This document shows, one piece after another, positions 9,380 to 17,220 of a stretch of DNA of 41,494 bases. This DNA comes from Crocosphaera chwakensis CCY0110 (GTDB lineage Bacteria; Cyanobacteriota; Cyanobacteriia; Cyanobacteriales; Microcystaceae): positions 1 through 41,494 of the forward strand of contig NZ_AAXW01000044.1 in assembly GCF_000169335.1 (NCBI RefSeq). The letters are read 5' to 3'. Position 1 is the first letter of the stretch. Each line of letters starts with the position of its first letter. The position numbers and the translations under genes were made by a program. Under the pieces are notes generated by a model. That model did not search any database and had not been told where the DNA came from. It was given only the letters and a program-made list of their open reading frames with translations.

Positions 9380-9436
9380 ATGTCTAGAAACAGATTCACG
9401 GCCTTTAAGCCAGTCAAAAAACTTAAGAAAGCATAA
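9380..9436 (+). CDS. Possible 18-residue basic peptide
   Basis: ATG at 9380 to TAA at 9434-9436 encodes MSRNRFTAFKPVKKLKKA, with 7 Lys/Arg of 18 residues. It is the first ORF after the extended -10 element and lies 50 bases before the next gene. No clear ribosome binding site. It could be a leader peptide, a small basic protein or chance. Confidence 0.25.
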   Translation: MSRNRFTAFKPVKKLKKA

Positions 9437-9486
9437 GTTCTTTTCTTATCTTGTGCAAAATCATTAAATTGTAAAGATTATCAGGA

Positions 9487-9987
9487 ATGAGTAACTCTAT
9501 AAATTCTCTCGAAAGATTCAAAAGTAACAGACAAAAAAGAAATCGAAATAATATTATTAATAAAACAGTTAAAACCAGAAGCAAAAATAAACAAAAAATA
9601 AGTGTTATTGATGAAATTAGGGAGCGTCGTCCAGTGCCTAATCCTTGGCGAGTGGGAGAAGTTGCCCAAATTGTTGTGAAAAAAAATCCTGATCTTAAAG
9701 GAAGAAGCGGTCAATGGTGTATTATTGAAGAAGTTTTAAATTTCTCCTGTTTAGTAAAAACTTGGGACGGAACTATTCAAGTTAAGATTGAGAACTTAAA
9801 AGATGTTTATTATTCATCGAAACAACAACAAGAAATGAAAAAAATAAGCGATCGCCTTGAACAAATTACTCAAAATCAATTAGAAGATTCTATCAAAAAG
9901 TTTTTAGAAGGATTAGGACAAATTGATCGTCCCTTTTTAACTGCCCTCGAAGATAAAATCTTAACGGTACTAGAAACAGAAAGTTAA
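9487..9987 (+). CDS. Unknown cyanobacterial protein with basic N-terminus and SH3/KOW-like core
   Basis: A 166-residue protein I do not recognise. Residues 1-40 are polar and strongly basic. A compact strand-rich middle (PNPWRVGEVAQIVVKKNPDL, then GRSGQWCIIEEVLNFSC, then VKTWDGTIQVKIENL) has the rhythm of a small beta-barrel such as an SH3 or KOW fold. The C-terminus is helical (about 115-166). A basic tail plus small barrel often means nucleic-acid or ribosome binding, but that is inference. The start is supported by AGGA just before ATG, although the spacing is tight. Confidence 0.6.
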   Translation: MSNSINSLERFKSNRQKRNRNNIINKTVKTRSKNKQKISVIDEIRERRPVPNPWRVGEVAQIVVKKNPDLKGRSGQWCIIEEVLNFSCLVKTWDGTIQVKIENLKDVYYSSKQQQEMKKISDRLEQITQNQLEDSIKKFLEGLGQIDRPFLTALEDKILTVLETES

Positions 9988-9994
9988 AACAGTG

Positions 9995-10209
9995 TTTAGT
10001 TATTAGTTATCAGTGGGGTATTCTGAATTTTATTTTATCAATTCTCAAAATATTGTTACGATAATCAAGAAACTGTTAAGTGATCGCCTAAGATACAAAA
10101 AAGACGACCGTTATGCAACCTTATTGTAGGCAGTAATCAGTAATAATAAAAAACTGATACTTCGACAAACTCAGTAAAAGTGACTGACAAATGATAACTG
10201 ATAACTGAA
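9995..10209. repeat. MITE-like element with 18-bp imperfect terminal inverted repeats
   Basis: The left end TTTAGTTATTAGTTATCA (9995-10012) is the reverse complement, with two mismatches, of the right end TGATAACTGATAACTGAA (10192-10209). The 215-base interval has no ORF. The right end stops two bases before the cysS ATG. Related sequence blocks (TCAGTTATTAGTGATCAGT-like) occur at 29414-29448 and at 35061-35078. Such AGTTATCAGT repeats are common between cyanobacterial genes. Confidence 0.55.
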
Positions 10210-10211
10210 TT

Positions 10212-11660
10212 ATGACATTAACTGTATACAACACCTTAACTCGCAAAAAAGAACCCTTTACTACTATAGAAGAAGGCAAAGTAAAGATGTATTGCTGTGG
10301 TATTACGGTGTACGATTATTGTCATTTAGGTCATGCGAGAACTTGTATTATTTGGGATGTAGTACGACGTTATTTACAATGGCATGGCTATAATGTCACC
10401 TATATTCAGAACTTTACCGATATTGACGATAAAATACTAAACCGCGCTAGAAAAGAAAAGACAACCATGGAAGCCGTTTCAGAACGGTTTATCGAGGCGT
10501 ATTTTGAAGATATGGAACGCCTGGGAGTGCAAAAAGCAGACGCTTACCCTCGCGCGACTCACACCCTCAATGGTATTCAACGGTTAGTCTCAGAGTTAGA
10601 AGCTAAGGGATATGCTTATGCTTCAAACGGTGATGTTTATTACAATGTGCATCAGTTTAAACCTTATGGTAAACTCTCTGGTCGTAAATTAGAAGACTTA
10701 CAAGCAGGGGCTAGTGGTAGAGTAAATTTAGAAGATTCTGAAGCCAGTAAGAAAAAAGATCCGGCCGATTTTGCCGTGTGGAAATCTGCTAAACCAGGAG
10801 AACCCGCTTGGGACTCTCCTTGGGGAAAAGGTCGGCCAGGATGGCATATTGAATGTTCTGCTATGGTACGAGAGAGACTGGGAGAAACGATTGATATTCA
10901 TGTCGGTGGCAGCGACTTGATTTTTCCTCATCACGAAAATGAGATAGCCCAGTCAGAAGCAGCAACCGGTCAACCTTTAGCCAGATATTGGTTACATAAT
11001 GGCATGGTTAAGGTGGGTGGGGAAAAAATGTCGAAGTCTTTGGGGAATTTTACAACGATTCGGGAATTATTAGAGAAAATTGACCCCATGGCCGTGAGAT
11101 TATTTATTTTACAGGCACATTATCGTAAACCCGTCGATTTTACCGATGAAGCCCTTGCAGCAGCTACTAATGGCTGGCAGACGTTATCAGAAGGGTTATT
11201 ATTTGGCTTTCAACATGGCACGACGTTAGGCTTTAAGGGAGATATGCTTGAGTTATTACCTAAGTTTGTAAAACGGTTTAATAATGCAGTTGACGATGAT
11301 TTTAACTTTGCTGGTGGGTTAGCCGTTTTGTTTGAAATAGCTAAAGAATTACGCAAAGAAGGTAATTTATTAGTGCATCAAGGCAATACAGAAACTAACT
11401 CAGAAATTTTAGAAAAACAATGGTACACTTTAAGAACTTTAGCTAGTGTTTTGGGGTTAGAAGCTGATAGAAATCAATTGCAATCTGAACCGAGTGACGG
11501 ATTAAATGATACAGCAATTGAAACATTAATTGAACAACGAAAAGAAGCCAGGAAAAATAAGAACTTTGCCGAAAGCGATCGCATTCGAGATGAATTAAAA
11601 GAACAAGGTATTATCTTGGTGGATCAACCTGGAGGTCTTACCAGTTGGCATCGGGGATAA
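10212..11660 (+). CDS. cysS: Cysteinyl-tRNA synthetase
   Basis: A 482-residue class I synthetase charging tRNA-Cys. The HIGH-type motif is CHLGHAR in YDYCHLGHART, preceded by a zinc-ligand Cys (YCCGITVYDY). Further zinc-site residues are in GWHIECSAM and HHENEIAQSEA. The KMSKS loop is GEKMSKSLGNF. The C-terminal anticodon-binding region ends with RKEARKNKNFAESDRIRDEL. Length and motif order are normal. No ribosome binding site is visible: the ATG sits two bases after the repeat element at 9995-10209, so that element must supply the 5' leader and perhaps the promoter. Confidence 0.97.
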   Translation: MTLTVYNTLTRKKEPFTTIEEGKVKMYCCGITVYDYCHLGHARTCIIWDVVRRYLQWHGYNVTYIQNFTDIDDKILNRARKEKTTMEAVSERFIEAYFEDMERLGVQKADAYPRATHTLNGIQRLVSELEAKGYAYASNGDVYYNVHQFKPYGKLSGRKLEDLQAGASGRVNLEDSEASKKKDPADFAVWKSAKPGEPAWDSPWGKGRPGWHIECSAMVRERLGETIDIHVGGSDLIFPHHENEIAQSEAATGQPLARYWLHNGMVKVGGEKMSKSLGNFTTIRELLEKIDPMAVRLFILQAHYRKPVDFTDEALAAATNGWQTLSEGLLFGFQHGTTLGFKGDMLELLPKFVKRFNNAVDDDFNFAGGLAVLFEIAKELRKEGNLLVHQGNTETNSEILEKQWYTLRTLASVLGLEADRNQLQSEPSDGLNDTAIETLIEQRKEARKNKNFAESDRIRDELKEQGIILVDQPGGLTSWHRG

Positions 11661-11722
11661 AACTCCTTAACGTTATTGAATTAAGTTCTCCAAGTAATAG
11701 CTTAAAGACGTTATAAAACAAA

Positions 11723-11896
11723 ATGAAAGAGTATCTAGAAAATGGTACAAAATTAGGCTAGCTAATTAATCTCTAGGATAAATAAGTTAAAGTTTATCAA
11801 CAAGGTAAAGAGATAACAATATTAGATAATCCGATAACTTTATCAGGAGAAAACCTATTACCTGATTTTGTAATAAATTTAGAAACAATTTGGTAA
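11723..11896 (+). pseudogene. Uma2-family relic with three in-frame stops
   Basis: In one frame this reads KEYLENGTKLG-stop-LINL-stop-DK-stop-VKVYQQGKEITIL, then DNPITLSGENLLPDFVINL and ETIW-stop. That is the standard C-terminus of a Uma2/DUF820 protein (family pattern: GxxLGWLIdPxxKxVxxY...L.GxxxLPGFxL.L..IW). The first stop (TAG) replaces the family Trp (TGG). The stop at the 21st codon, and perhaps that at the 18th, would each follow from one transition in a Gln codon. Only the C-terminal third is left, with no indels. Confidence 0.8.
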
Positions 11897-12030
11897 AACT
11901 AAATTATAATTATTGTATTGAGATATAGGACAGTTTATCCTGATAAATCATCCCTAATTGCTATATTTAATGTAGCTTGAAAATAGAATCAATCAATGCA
12001 CCGAATCGTTTTTAATGGAGTATCAAGACA

Positions 12031-13536
12031 ATGGGACATGGAACTGTTGGCACTTGTGCTAAAACCCCTGAAGGAAGAGCGAATGAATCCCCTTTTTCTC
12101 GTTTATTTCTCAAAGAAGAACACGAATATAACGCTCATGGAATTTCTTTGTTATCGGGTGCTTTAGGACCGATGCAAGAAGGTTCTCCCAGTGGCACTAA
12201 ACCAGGCATTAAAGCAGGTTTTACCTTCTTAGGCCAATTTATTGATCATGATTTAACAGAGTTTCGGGTAGTAGATGAAGCTCTACGAATTGTAGAACGA
12301 AATCCTACCATTGGGGTCAGACAAACGGTGGCTCCCGAAGAAAATCCGACCACGGCGAACGGCAGAACGGGAAAACTTGATCTTGACTCGGTTTATGGAC
12401 TCTTCGGAACCGATAACCCAGCTCTATTTGATAATGGCGGATTTTTTATTTTAGGATCAGAGTCCCGTCGCAATGGTCAAGGACCTCGTGATATCAGTCG
12501 TAATGTGGACTTTGCAGATGGTCGTTTGATTAGTGATCCTCGCAATGATGAAAATAAAGTGATTGTGCAGTTGCATATTCTCTTCATGCGTCTTCACAAT
12601 AAAATTCATCGTGCTAAAGTCGGTAATCATCCTTTAGGGAGTGATGGCTTTCAAGATACGAAACAAAAGGTACAACAAGCTTATCGACGTATTGTTTTAT
12701 GTGATTATCTGCCTCGCATTGTCAAAGCAGATGTGATTACTAATGTGATTAATAGTCTCAGAAATGGAACCAGTTTCTATCAACAAATGAATCGTCGGGT
12801 TAATCAAGCGATTGAATCAGAAGAACCCGTGATTGCTATGCCAGTTGAATTTTCCCATGCTGCGTTTCGTTTAGGCCATAGTCAACTCCGCGATCGCTAT
12901 TTGATCCAACCTGATGTTTCTATCCGTTTGTTTGAAACCTTCCCACAACAACCCACCGACTTAGATGGTGATTTACGAGGAGGACAAGCCATTACAGAAG
13001 ATAATGAAATTGATTGGACTCTATTTTTTGGGACAGATGGCAATGATGGTTTACCCTTAGATACTTTCTTACCAGCTTCTGTTTTCCGTTTACCTCGTCC
13101 GGCTGTTTCTGAACCTCCTATCTCTTTAGCAGAACGAAATATCTTACGGGGAATTGATTTTGGTTTACCCAGTGGCCAAGAAGTGGCAGTGGCTTTGCGA
13201 TCGGTTTATGGCAACATTCCCATAGTCCCTGGGAATCAATTGGGTATTCCTGATGATGTTCTCGTCATTGAACCTAGTTTAGAAATTTTGACCCCGTTAT
13301 GGTATTACATTTTACGAGAGGCACAAGAACTTAATCCGAGTGAACCCCAACTAGGAGATGTGGGCGGTTATATTGTCGCAGAAACTATTTTAGGGTCCAT
13401 GGTTGCCTCTGGGTTCGATATTGGAACAGTGTGTGAACCCCGTGATCAACCTCGTGCCATTAATGACGTAAATCAGATCAATTCTGTGGTTGATTTATTG
13501 GTGTATTTAGGGGAAATAGATGGTCCCTTTGAATGA
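12031..13536 (+). CDS. Animal-type haem peroxidase
   Basis: A 501-residue protein of the peroxidase-cyclooxygenase superfamily. The distal His73 is in GQFIDHDLT, a calcium/haem-linked segment is LDLDSVYGLFG (117-126), and the distal-side Arg171 is in SDPRNDENK, followed by the helix VQLHILFMRLHNKI. The proximal haem ligand is probably His283 in FRLGHSQL. These are the peroxidase key residues, so oxidation of halides or organic substrates with H2O2 is plausible; the substrate is unknown. I see no signal peptide and no calcium-repeat tail, unlike many secreted bacterial relatives. GGAG lies 11 bases before the ATG. The gene appears to be a single unit ending at a hairpin plus T-run. Confidence 0.9.
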   Translation: MGHGTVGTCAKTPEGRANESPFSRLFLKEEHEYNAHGISLLSGALGPMQEGSPSGTKPGIKAGFTFLGQFIDHDLTEFRVVDEALRIVERNPTIGVRQTVAPEENPTTANGRTGKLDLDSVYGLFGTDNPALFDNGGFFILGSESRRNGQGPRDISRNVDFADGRLISDPRNDENKVIVQLHILFMRLHNKIHRAKVGNHPLGSDGFQDTKQKVQQAYRRIVLCDYLPRIVKADVITNVINSLRNGTSFYQQMNRRVNQAIESEEPVIAMPVEFSHAAFRLGHSQLRDRYLIQPDVSIRLFETFPQQPTDLDGDLRGGQAITEDNEIDWTLFFGTDGNDGLPLDTFLPASVFRLPRPAVSEPPISLAERNILRGIDFGLPSGQEVAVALRSVYGNIPIVPGNQLGIPDDVLVIEPSLEILTPLWYYILREAQELNPSEPQLGDVGGYIVAETILGSMVASGFDIGTVCEPRDQPRAINDVNQINSVVDLLVYLGEIDGPFE

Positions 13537-13604
13537 CTTACTTGGTTACGAAAATGGTTTCGGTTTTGGAATCAAAAAAATTAGTTTGCAGATTAGTTTA
13601 CGGA

Positions 13605-13640
13605 GGCGTAATGTATGAATATTGCGTCTTTTTTCTTTTT
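13605..13640 (+). terminator. Probable rho-independent terminator after the peroxidase gene
   Basis: GGCGTAAT (13605-13612) pairs with ATTGCGTC (13621-13628) over 8 bp including two G-U pairs, with an 8-base loop, and is followed directly by TTTTTTCTTTTT. Confidence 0.5.
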
Positions 13641-13710
13641 AGCGATAGGTGATAACATGACCAAAGAACAATATGAAGAATATTAGTAAGCGATCGCTAA
13701 GTAATTAAAC

Positions 13711-14373
13711 CTATTTTTTAAAAGCTAATGTTAAACCATCTGCAATAGGAACTAAACTTAAAGCAATTCTAGGATCTTGATGCAGTTTTTTGTTAAAAGT
13801 GCGTATTTTTTGGGTACGATTATCTTGAATTTCAGGATTAGCCACTTTTCCTCCCCATAATACGTTGTCAATGATAATTAATCCACCTGGTTTAACTAAC
13901 CATAATGCTTTTTCATAATAATTATTATAATTACTTTTATCTGCATCAATAAAGGCAAAATCAAAGGTATTATTTTCTCCTTTAGCTATTAATTGATCTA
14001 ACGTTTCTAAAGCCGGGGCAAGATGCAAATTAATTTTATGATCAACCTGTGCTTTTTTCCAAAATTGTCGCGCTATTTTTGTGACTTCTTCATCAACATC
14101 ACAGGCAATTACTTGACCATCGGATGGTAATGCTAAGGCAACCACTAAGGAACTATATCCCGTAAAAACACCAATATCTAGTGTCTTTTTTGCTCTCATT
14201 AACTGCACTAATAAAGCCATAAACTGACCTTGTTCTGGTGCAATTTGCATTCTGGCCATGGGATGCTTTTTAGTTTCTTCTCGTAACTCTTTTAATACCT
14301 CTGCTTCTCTGACAGAAACTTCTTGAAAGTATTGATATAAGTCTGGATGTAATCCTAAAGTTTGATTAGCCAT
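13711..14373 (-). CDS. SAM-dependent O-methyltransferase (caffeoyl-CoA OMT-like)
   Basis: A 220-residue class I methyltransferase of the cation-dependent O-methyltransferase family. The SAM-binding glycine loop is LDIGVFTGYSSLVVALAL. Metal and substrate residues are in DFAFIDADKSNYNNYYE, and IIIDNVLWGGKV carries the conserved D-N-x-L-W-G-G. These enzymes methylate catechol-type hydroxyls in the cytosol; the true substrate here is unknown. The gene starts 19 bases after thiS on the same strand, so it may be the last cistron of thiE-thiS-OMT. A direct role in thiamine synthesis is not implied by the family. Confidence 0.88.
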   Translation of the reverse strand: MANQTLGLHPDLYQYFQEVSVREAEVLKELREETKKHPMARMQIAPEQGQFMALLVQLMRAKKTLDIGVFTGYSSLVVALALPSDGQVIACDVDEEVTKIARQFWKKAQVDHKINLHLAPALETLDQLIAKGENNTFDFAFIDADKSNYNNYYEKALWLVKPGGLIIIDNVLWGGKVANPEIQDNRTQKIRTFNKKLHQDPRIALSLVPIADGLTLAFKK

Positions 14374-14392
14374 TTTAAAATTTATTGATTAT

Positions 14393-14611
14393 CTAACCAC
14401 CACCGACAATGGTAACAATCTCTAAGCGATCGCCTGTTTTTAAGGTAGTATTTTCCCAATGTTGTCGATGCAAAATTTCTCCATTATATTCTACTGCCAC
14501 TAAGCGAGGATTGAGTCCCATTTCTTCTAAAAATTGAGGTAAATTATGTCCTGATAAACAAGTTTTTTCTTCCCCATTTACTTGTAATTTTACAGTTTCT
14601 GTGCTATTCAT
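14393..14611 (-). CDS. thiS: Sulfur-carrier protein ThiS
   Basis: A 72-residue ubiquitin-fold sulfur carrier. It ends in VGGG, where the family requires a C-terminal Gly-Gly that is adenylated and thiocarboxylated to donate sulfur for the thiazole ring of thiamine. The middle carries the typical N-x-R-L-V-A-V-E-Y-N-G-E pattern (PRLVAVEYNGEILHRQHW). The gene begins three bases after thiE ends, so translational coupling is likely. Confidence 0.93.
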   Translation of the reverse strand: MNSTETVKLQVNGEEKTCLSGHNLPQFLEEMGLNPRLVAVEYNGEILHRQHWENTTLKTGDRLEIVTIVGGG

Positions 14612-14614
14612 TGA

Positions 14615-15634
14615 TTATTTTACTGTTAATTTTTTCAATAATTCTTGTGTTGCTATTTTTGGATTAGCTGCTTCCATAATAGCACGAACAAGAGCCACTT
14701 GTGTGCCACCAGATGCCATCACCTCAGTAACATTATTGTCATCAATTCCACCAATAGCAAACCAAGGAATCGGAGACGTTTCAGCTGCATATTTCACATA
14801 ATCTAAACCGGCTGCTTTTTTATCGGGTTTGGTGGGGGTTGCATACACCGGACCAACTCCAATATAATCAGGTTTTTCTGCGATCGCTTTTTCCATTTCT
14901 TGGGGATTTGTAGTCGAACATCCGATGATTTTATTCGGTCCTAATATACGTCTTGCTAGGGCGATCGGGATGTCTTGTTGTCCTAAATGAATCCCATCTG
15001 CATCAACGCCTAAAGCGATATCAACCCGATCATTAACGATAAACAAAGCGTCATATTTATGACATAATTCACATAATTTTTGAGCCATATTGAAGCGCAT
15101 AATATCATCTATCTTTTTCTCCCGATATTGAACTAAAGTTAATCCTCCTTGTAAAGCAGATTCTACAATTGCTAATAAATTTTCTGTTGAAGAGGTGACT
15201 AAATATAAAGAAGCTCGTTTTAACTTTTGATAACGATCAGTTTGTAATAATTCACTTTCTAAAGTATAGACTTGATAACGAATTTTTTTACAAGCACTTC
15301 CCATTTTAGGATCATAAAGCTTGCCATATTCTTCTAATACTCTCAATGCCTCTTGAACTCGGCATAAATTAGCTTGTAAAAGTTGATTTATTGATTCTCT
15401 TTTTTCTTCTTGAGGATGGGATAATTGGACTCCTGGATCATTAGGCGTATCCCTAGACATTCGTAATTCTGATGTATGCCAATGGGCAATTTCTTGACGC
15501 ATTTGTTTACAATTTTCTGCCCAATTACTATTTTCTAATCCTAACCGACACCATTCTTCAACGACTCTTAAACCTTCCCTTGCTCGATCTAAATTAGCAT
15601 CCAAAATACGAGAAATTGCTAAATTTTTATCCAT
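14615..15634 (-). CDS. thiE: Thiamine-phosphate synthase with N-terminal cyanobacterial domain
   Basis: A 339-residue protein, longer than the roughly 210 residues of a stand-alone ThiE. The N-terminal 130 residues (RILDANLDRAREGLRVVEEW, then a second NLCRVQEALRVLEEY repeat) are the helical extension found on cyanobacterial ThiE (PF17792-type). The C-terminal TIM barrel has the pyrophosphate and substrate motifs LVQYREK, FIVNDRVDIALGVDADGIHLGQ, IIGCSTTNPQEM, DYIGVGPVYATPTKP and FAIGGID. It couples HMP-pyrophosphate with the thiazole phosphate. It heads thiE-thiS and possibly the O-methyltransferase; I see no convincing TPP riboswitch in the 90 bases upstream. Confidence 0.95.
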   Translation of the reverse strand: MDKNLAISRILDANLDRAREGLRVVEEWCRLGLENSNWAENCKQMRQEIAHWHTSELRMSRDTPNDPGVQLSHPQEEKRESINQLLQANLCRVQEALRVLEEYGKLYDPKMGSACKKIRYQVYTLESELLQTDRYQKLKRASLYLVTSSTENLLAIVESALQGGLTLVQYREKKIDDIMRFNMAQKLCELCHKYDALFIVNDRVDIALGVDADGIHLGQQDIPIALARRILGPNKIIGCSTTNPQEMEKAIAEKPDYIGVGPVYATPTKPDKKAAGLDYVKYAAETSPIPWFAIGGIDDNNVTEVMASGGTQVALVRAIMEAANPKIATQELLKKLTVK

Positions 15635-15673
15635 GTTTTCTTAATAGTATCTTTATGTTATTCTCACGGGAGA

Positions 15674-15700
15674 AAGGTGCGTTACAAAGTATCGCACCTT
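15674..15700 (-). terminator. Hairpin between tal and thiE
   Basis: AAGGTGCG (15674-15681) and CGCACCTT (15693-15700) form a perfect 8-bp stem with an 11-base loop. Read on the minus strand it lies just after the tal stop and is followed only by a short TTTCT, so termination may be partial. Confidence 0.5.
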
Positions 15701-15727
15701 CTATGAATTAGAAGCAAAAATAAGAGA

Positions 15728-16900
15728 TTAAGCTTCAACTAAACGAATGGCTGCCCCTAAACCAGCGGCCATTTCTTCAGGGGTAATTTTACCATCATGA
15801 TTAACATCAATAGCATCAAAAACCACATCGGTTCCCGCCCATTCTTCACGGGTAATAAAGCCGTCTCCATCTAAATCATAGACACGGAAAATATCGGCAG
15901 CAGCATTATTAACTTTGGTTTCTCCTTCGATGCGAGTTAAACGTTCTTTGAGCATTTCTTCGAGGGTTTCTAAAGCTTTAGTAAACCCATTGATGCCTTC
16001 ATCCAGCTTGTCATAAGCCATTTTATCCTCTTGGTGCATCTTATCAAAAGTTGCTTTATCCATAGCAATTTTTTCGATGTCCATTTTAGCAGCAGCTTCA
16101 GGATCAAGCTTACGAGGTAAAGTTTCTTCAGTGGAATTTAACTGATCTAATAACTTGGGAGAAATCGTTAATAAATCACTGCCAGCTAACTCACAAATCT
16201 CTCCAATATTTCGGAAACTTGCTCCCATAACTTCGGTTTTGTAACCGAATTTTTTGTAATAGTTGTAAATACTGGTAACGGAGATTACACCAGGATCTTC
16301 TGCAGAGGCATATTCTTTGCCTGTTTCTTTCTTGTACCAGTCTAAAATACGACCCACAAAAGGAGAAATTAAAGTAACATTAGCCTCTGCACAAGCAATA
16401 GCTTGGTGCATTCCAAAGAGTAAGGTTAAGTTACAGTGAATCCCTTCTTTTTCTAAGATTTCGGCTGCTTTAATGCCTTCCCAAGTTGAAGCAATTTTAA
16501 TTAAAATGCGATCGCGAGAAACGCCAGCTTTTTCGTACTCAGAAATTAGATAACGGGCTTTTTCTAAGGTTCCTTCTGTATCATAGGATAAACGAGCATC
16601 CACCTCCGTTGAAACTCGGCCAGGAATAATTTCAAGGATTTTTAAGCCAAAGGCTACCGCTAAACGATCAAACGCTAAAGTCACCACATCCGACTCATCA
16701 ACATCTTTTCCTAACTCTTTTCTAGCGGTTTTGAGGGTATCATCCACAATCGATTGATATTGTGGCATTTGGGCTGCTGCAGTTATTAAAGAAGGATTGG
16801 TTGTAGCATCACGGGGGGTAAAGGTTTCAATGGCTTGAATATCCCCTGTATCAGCAACAACAATGGTAAATTCTCTCAATTGTTCTAATAATGTTGCCAT
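15728..16900 (-). CDS. tal: Transaldolase with C-terminal EF-hand pair
   Basis: A 390-residue protein. Residues 1 to about 320 are a class I transaldolase of the pentose phosphate pathway, moving a dihydroxyacetone unit. Key segments are ATTNPSLI near 32-39 and the Schiff-base lysine in RILIKIASTWEGIKAAE, followed by NLTLLFG and SPFVGRILDWY. The extra C-terminus has two EF-hand loops, DLDGDGFITREE (342-353) and DVNHDGKITPEE (365-376), both with the acidic positions needed for calcium. Such EF-hand transaldolases are known in cyanobacteria. Calcium control of activity is plausible but unproven. AAGGAG lies 7 bases before the ATG, a strong ribosome binding site. Confidence 0.95.
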   Translation of the reverse strand: MATLLEQLREFTIVVADTGDIQAIETFTPRDATTNPSLITAAAQMPQYQSIVDDTLKTARKELGKDVDESDVVTLAFDRLAVAFGLKILEIIPGRVSTEVDARLSYDTEGTLEKARYLISEYEKAGVSRDRILIKIASTWEGIKAAEILEKEGIHCNLTLLFGMHQAIACAEANVTLISPFVGRILDWYKKETGKEYASAEDPGVISVTSIYNYYKKFGYKTEVMGASFRNIGEICELAGSDLLTISPKLLDQLNSTEETLPRKLDPEAAAKMDIEKIAMDKATFDKMHQEDKMAYDKLDEGINGFTKALETLEEMLKERLTRIEGETKVNNAAADIFRVYDLDGDGFITREEWAGTDVVFDAIDVNHDGKITPEEMAAGLGAAIRLVEA

Positions 16901-17092
16901 ATTTGCTCCTTACGATAAAGGTAAAAATTCCAAAATTTAAGCAGATAACTTAAGCTTCATCAACCCTGATCATGCTATCCTTTTAACCTTATCAGTGACT
17001 GCTTATTTGTATGAATAATTTCAGGAATTCCTAATAATTTAAGCTTCTTTTTTTTTAATTAGTTATCAGAATTTAAGTTTTGCCGAATCAAG

Positions 17093-17220
17093 TATAATGT
17101 TGACTCAAATTATAAAGAGTATGCCAAAGTTTTCTAGACAAAAGTCAACCCCTGGCATACTCTCAAACAGCAAATCTAACTAGAAAAATAGCAAAAACCA
17201 ATATAATTGGGTAATTTTTT
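17093..17220 (+). ncRNA. Candidate structured small RNA (tal / lipoprotein intergenic)
   Basis: A TATAAT (17093-17098) is followed by two interleaved perfect inverted repeats: GTTGACT (17099-17105) with AGTCAAC (17143-17149), and AGAGTATGCCA (17116-17126) with TGGCATACTCT (17153-17163). After 34 bases come a CCAAT/ATTGG hairpin (17198-17210) and a T6 run. This has the shape of a short independent transcript, possibly a pseudoknot. On the minus strand the same hairpin plus T5 could terminate the lipoprotein gene, and the structure would lie upstream of tal. Transcription is not shown. Confidence 0.35.
17193..17220. terminator. Bidirectional terminator hairpin
   Basis: CCAAT-ATA-ATTGG (17198-17210) is flanked by A5 (17193-17197) and T6 (17215-17220), so it could stop transcription on either strand. 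On the minus strand it directly follows the lipoprotein stop codon. Confidence 0.4.

Larger units (their letters stand above)
8980..9486. other. Intergenic region with one DnaA-box-like site and an extended -10 promoter
   Basis: 507 A/T-rich bases. They hold a single TTTTCCACA (9178-9186), the form of DnaA box used by cyanobacteria, a 12-bp palindrome GATTTTAAAATC (9229-9240), and an extended -10 element followed by a short basic ORF (both listed separately). One box is not enough to call an origin. Confidence 0.4.

Noticed and set aside
13657..13686. Nine-codon ORF MTKEQYEEY after the peroxidase gene
   Set aside because: Too short to separate from chance and with no recognisable family.
15635..15727. 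TPP riboswitch before thiE
   Set aside because: The 93 bases contain only the tal hairpin; I could not find the conserved CUGAGA and GAUNAUGCNNG-type core.
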